This document shows positions 6,540 to 6,566 of a stretch of 6,566 nucleotides of DNA, piece by piece (within the stretch, counting starts at the first letter, position 1; the number at the start of each line of letters is the position of its first letter). Under the pieces are notes generated by a model. The model ran no database searches. It was not told where the DNA came from and was given only the letters and a program-made list of their open reading frames with translations. Source of the DNA: an uncultured Planctomycetaceae bacterium (GTDB lineage Bacteria; Planctomycetota; Planctomycetia; Planctomycetales; Planctomycetaceae); assembly GCA_903823545.1 (NCBI GenBank), contig CAIJTL010000986.1, positions 1-6,566 of the forward strand, in the 5' to 3' direction. The translations under genes and the position numbers were made by a program.

Positions 6540-6566
6540 GTAGGGTGGGACCAGTGTAAAGACCGG
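6540..6566. repeat. Left part of a probable GC-rich intergenic palindrome cut by the window edge
   Basis: The last bases read GTAGGGTGGGACCAGTGTAA and then AGACCGG, ending at 6566. GTAGGGTGGGACC strings are, from memory, a frequent start of intergenic palindromes in planctomycete genomes, with a closing GGTCCCACC arm. The window stops at CCGG, just where such an arm (GGTCCCACC) would begin, so only one arm (GGTGGGACC, 6544-6552) is visible. Confidence 0.35.

Noticed and set aside
1..6566. Defence system, CRISPR array, prophage or transposase.
   Set aside because: No such protein motifs, regularly spaced direct repeats or integrase/transposase sequence were seen on either strand.

Overview
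The window looks like a chromosomal segment of a planctomycete (Pirellulales/Rhodopirellula-like). The strongest evidence is the long gene at 170-3448. It encodes a secreted protein with the PSCyt1 / DUF1549 / LamG / DUF1553 architecture, a family expanded almost only in Planctomycetes and their relatives. The rest fits: moderate-to-high G+C, weak or absent Shine-Dalgarno sites, and GC-rich palindromic repeats in the spacers. All recognised genes lie on the minus strand, so transcription runs from the right edge to the left.

Layout in transcription order. (i) 6340-6566 is a 227-base leader/spacer upstream of der. It holds half of a probable GC-rich palindrome at the window edge, a weak -10-like box, two near-tandem CGTCAGYCCCCG units and a T8 tract. 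(ii) 4882-6339 is der (engA), the essential double-GTPase ribosome assembly factor; it is intact and carries an unusual acidic, Phe-rich C-terminal tail. (iii) 4421-4876 is a decayed fragment of an SGNH/GDSL-type hydrolase. It begins 5 bases after the der stop, lacks the N-terminal GDS block, and is interrupted by an in-frame TGA and an in-frame TAA. Homology-like sequence continues in one frame through both stops. (iv) 3530-4309 is a class II HpcH/HpaI-type aldolase with all expected catalytic and metal-binding residues. (v) 170-3448 is the large cytochrome-like/LamG protein. It carries a short palindromic repeat element inside the coding sequence, in frame, between the start of DUF1553 and its conserved RLDLARWL motif. 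(vi) 1-169 is non-coding and contains a perfect 23-bp inverted repeat, a CTCTGCG tandem and a small hairpin just after the stop of the large gene.

The genes do not form an obvious single pathway: one is housekeeping (der), one is a cytoplasmic C-C lyase, and one is a secreted, possibly polysaccharide-degradation-associated protein. No defence system, CRISPR array, transposase, tRNA or rRNA is visible. The most interesting features are the repeat-driven ones (an in-frame palindrome in a gene, plus several different repeat types in the spacers) and the recently inactivated hydrolase fragment. No spacer exceeds 300 bases.
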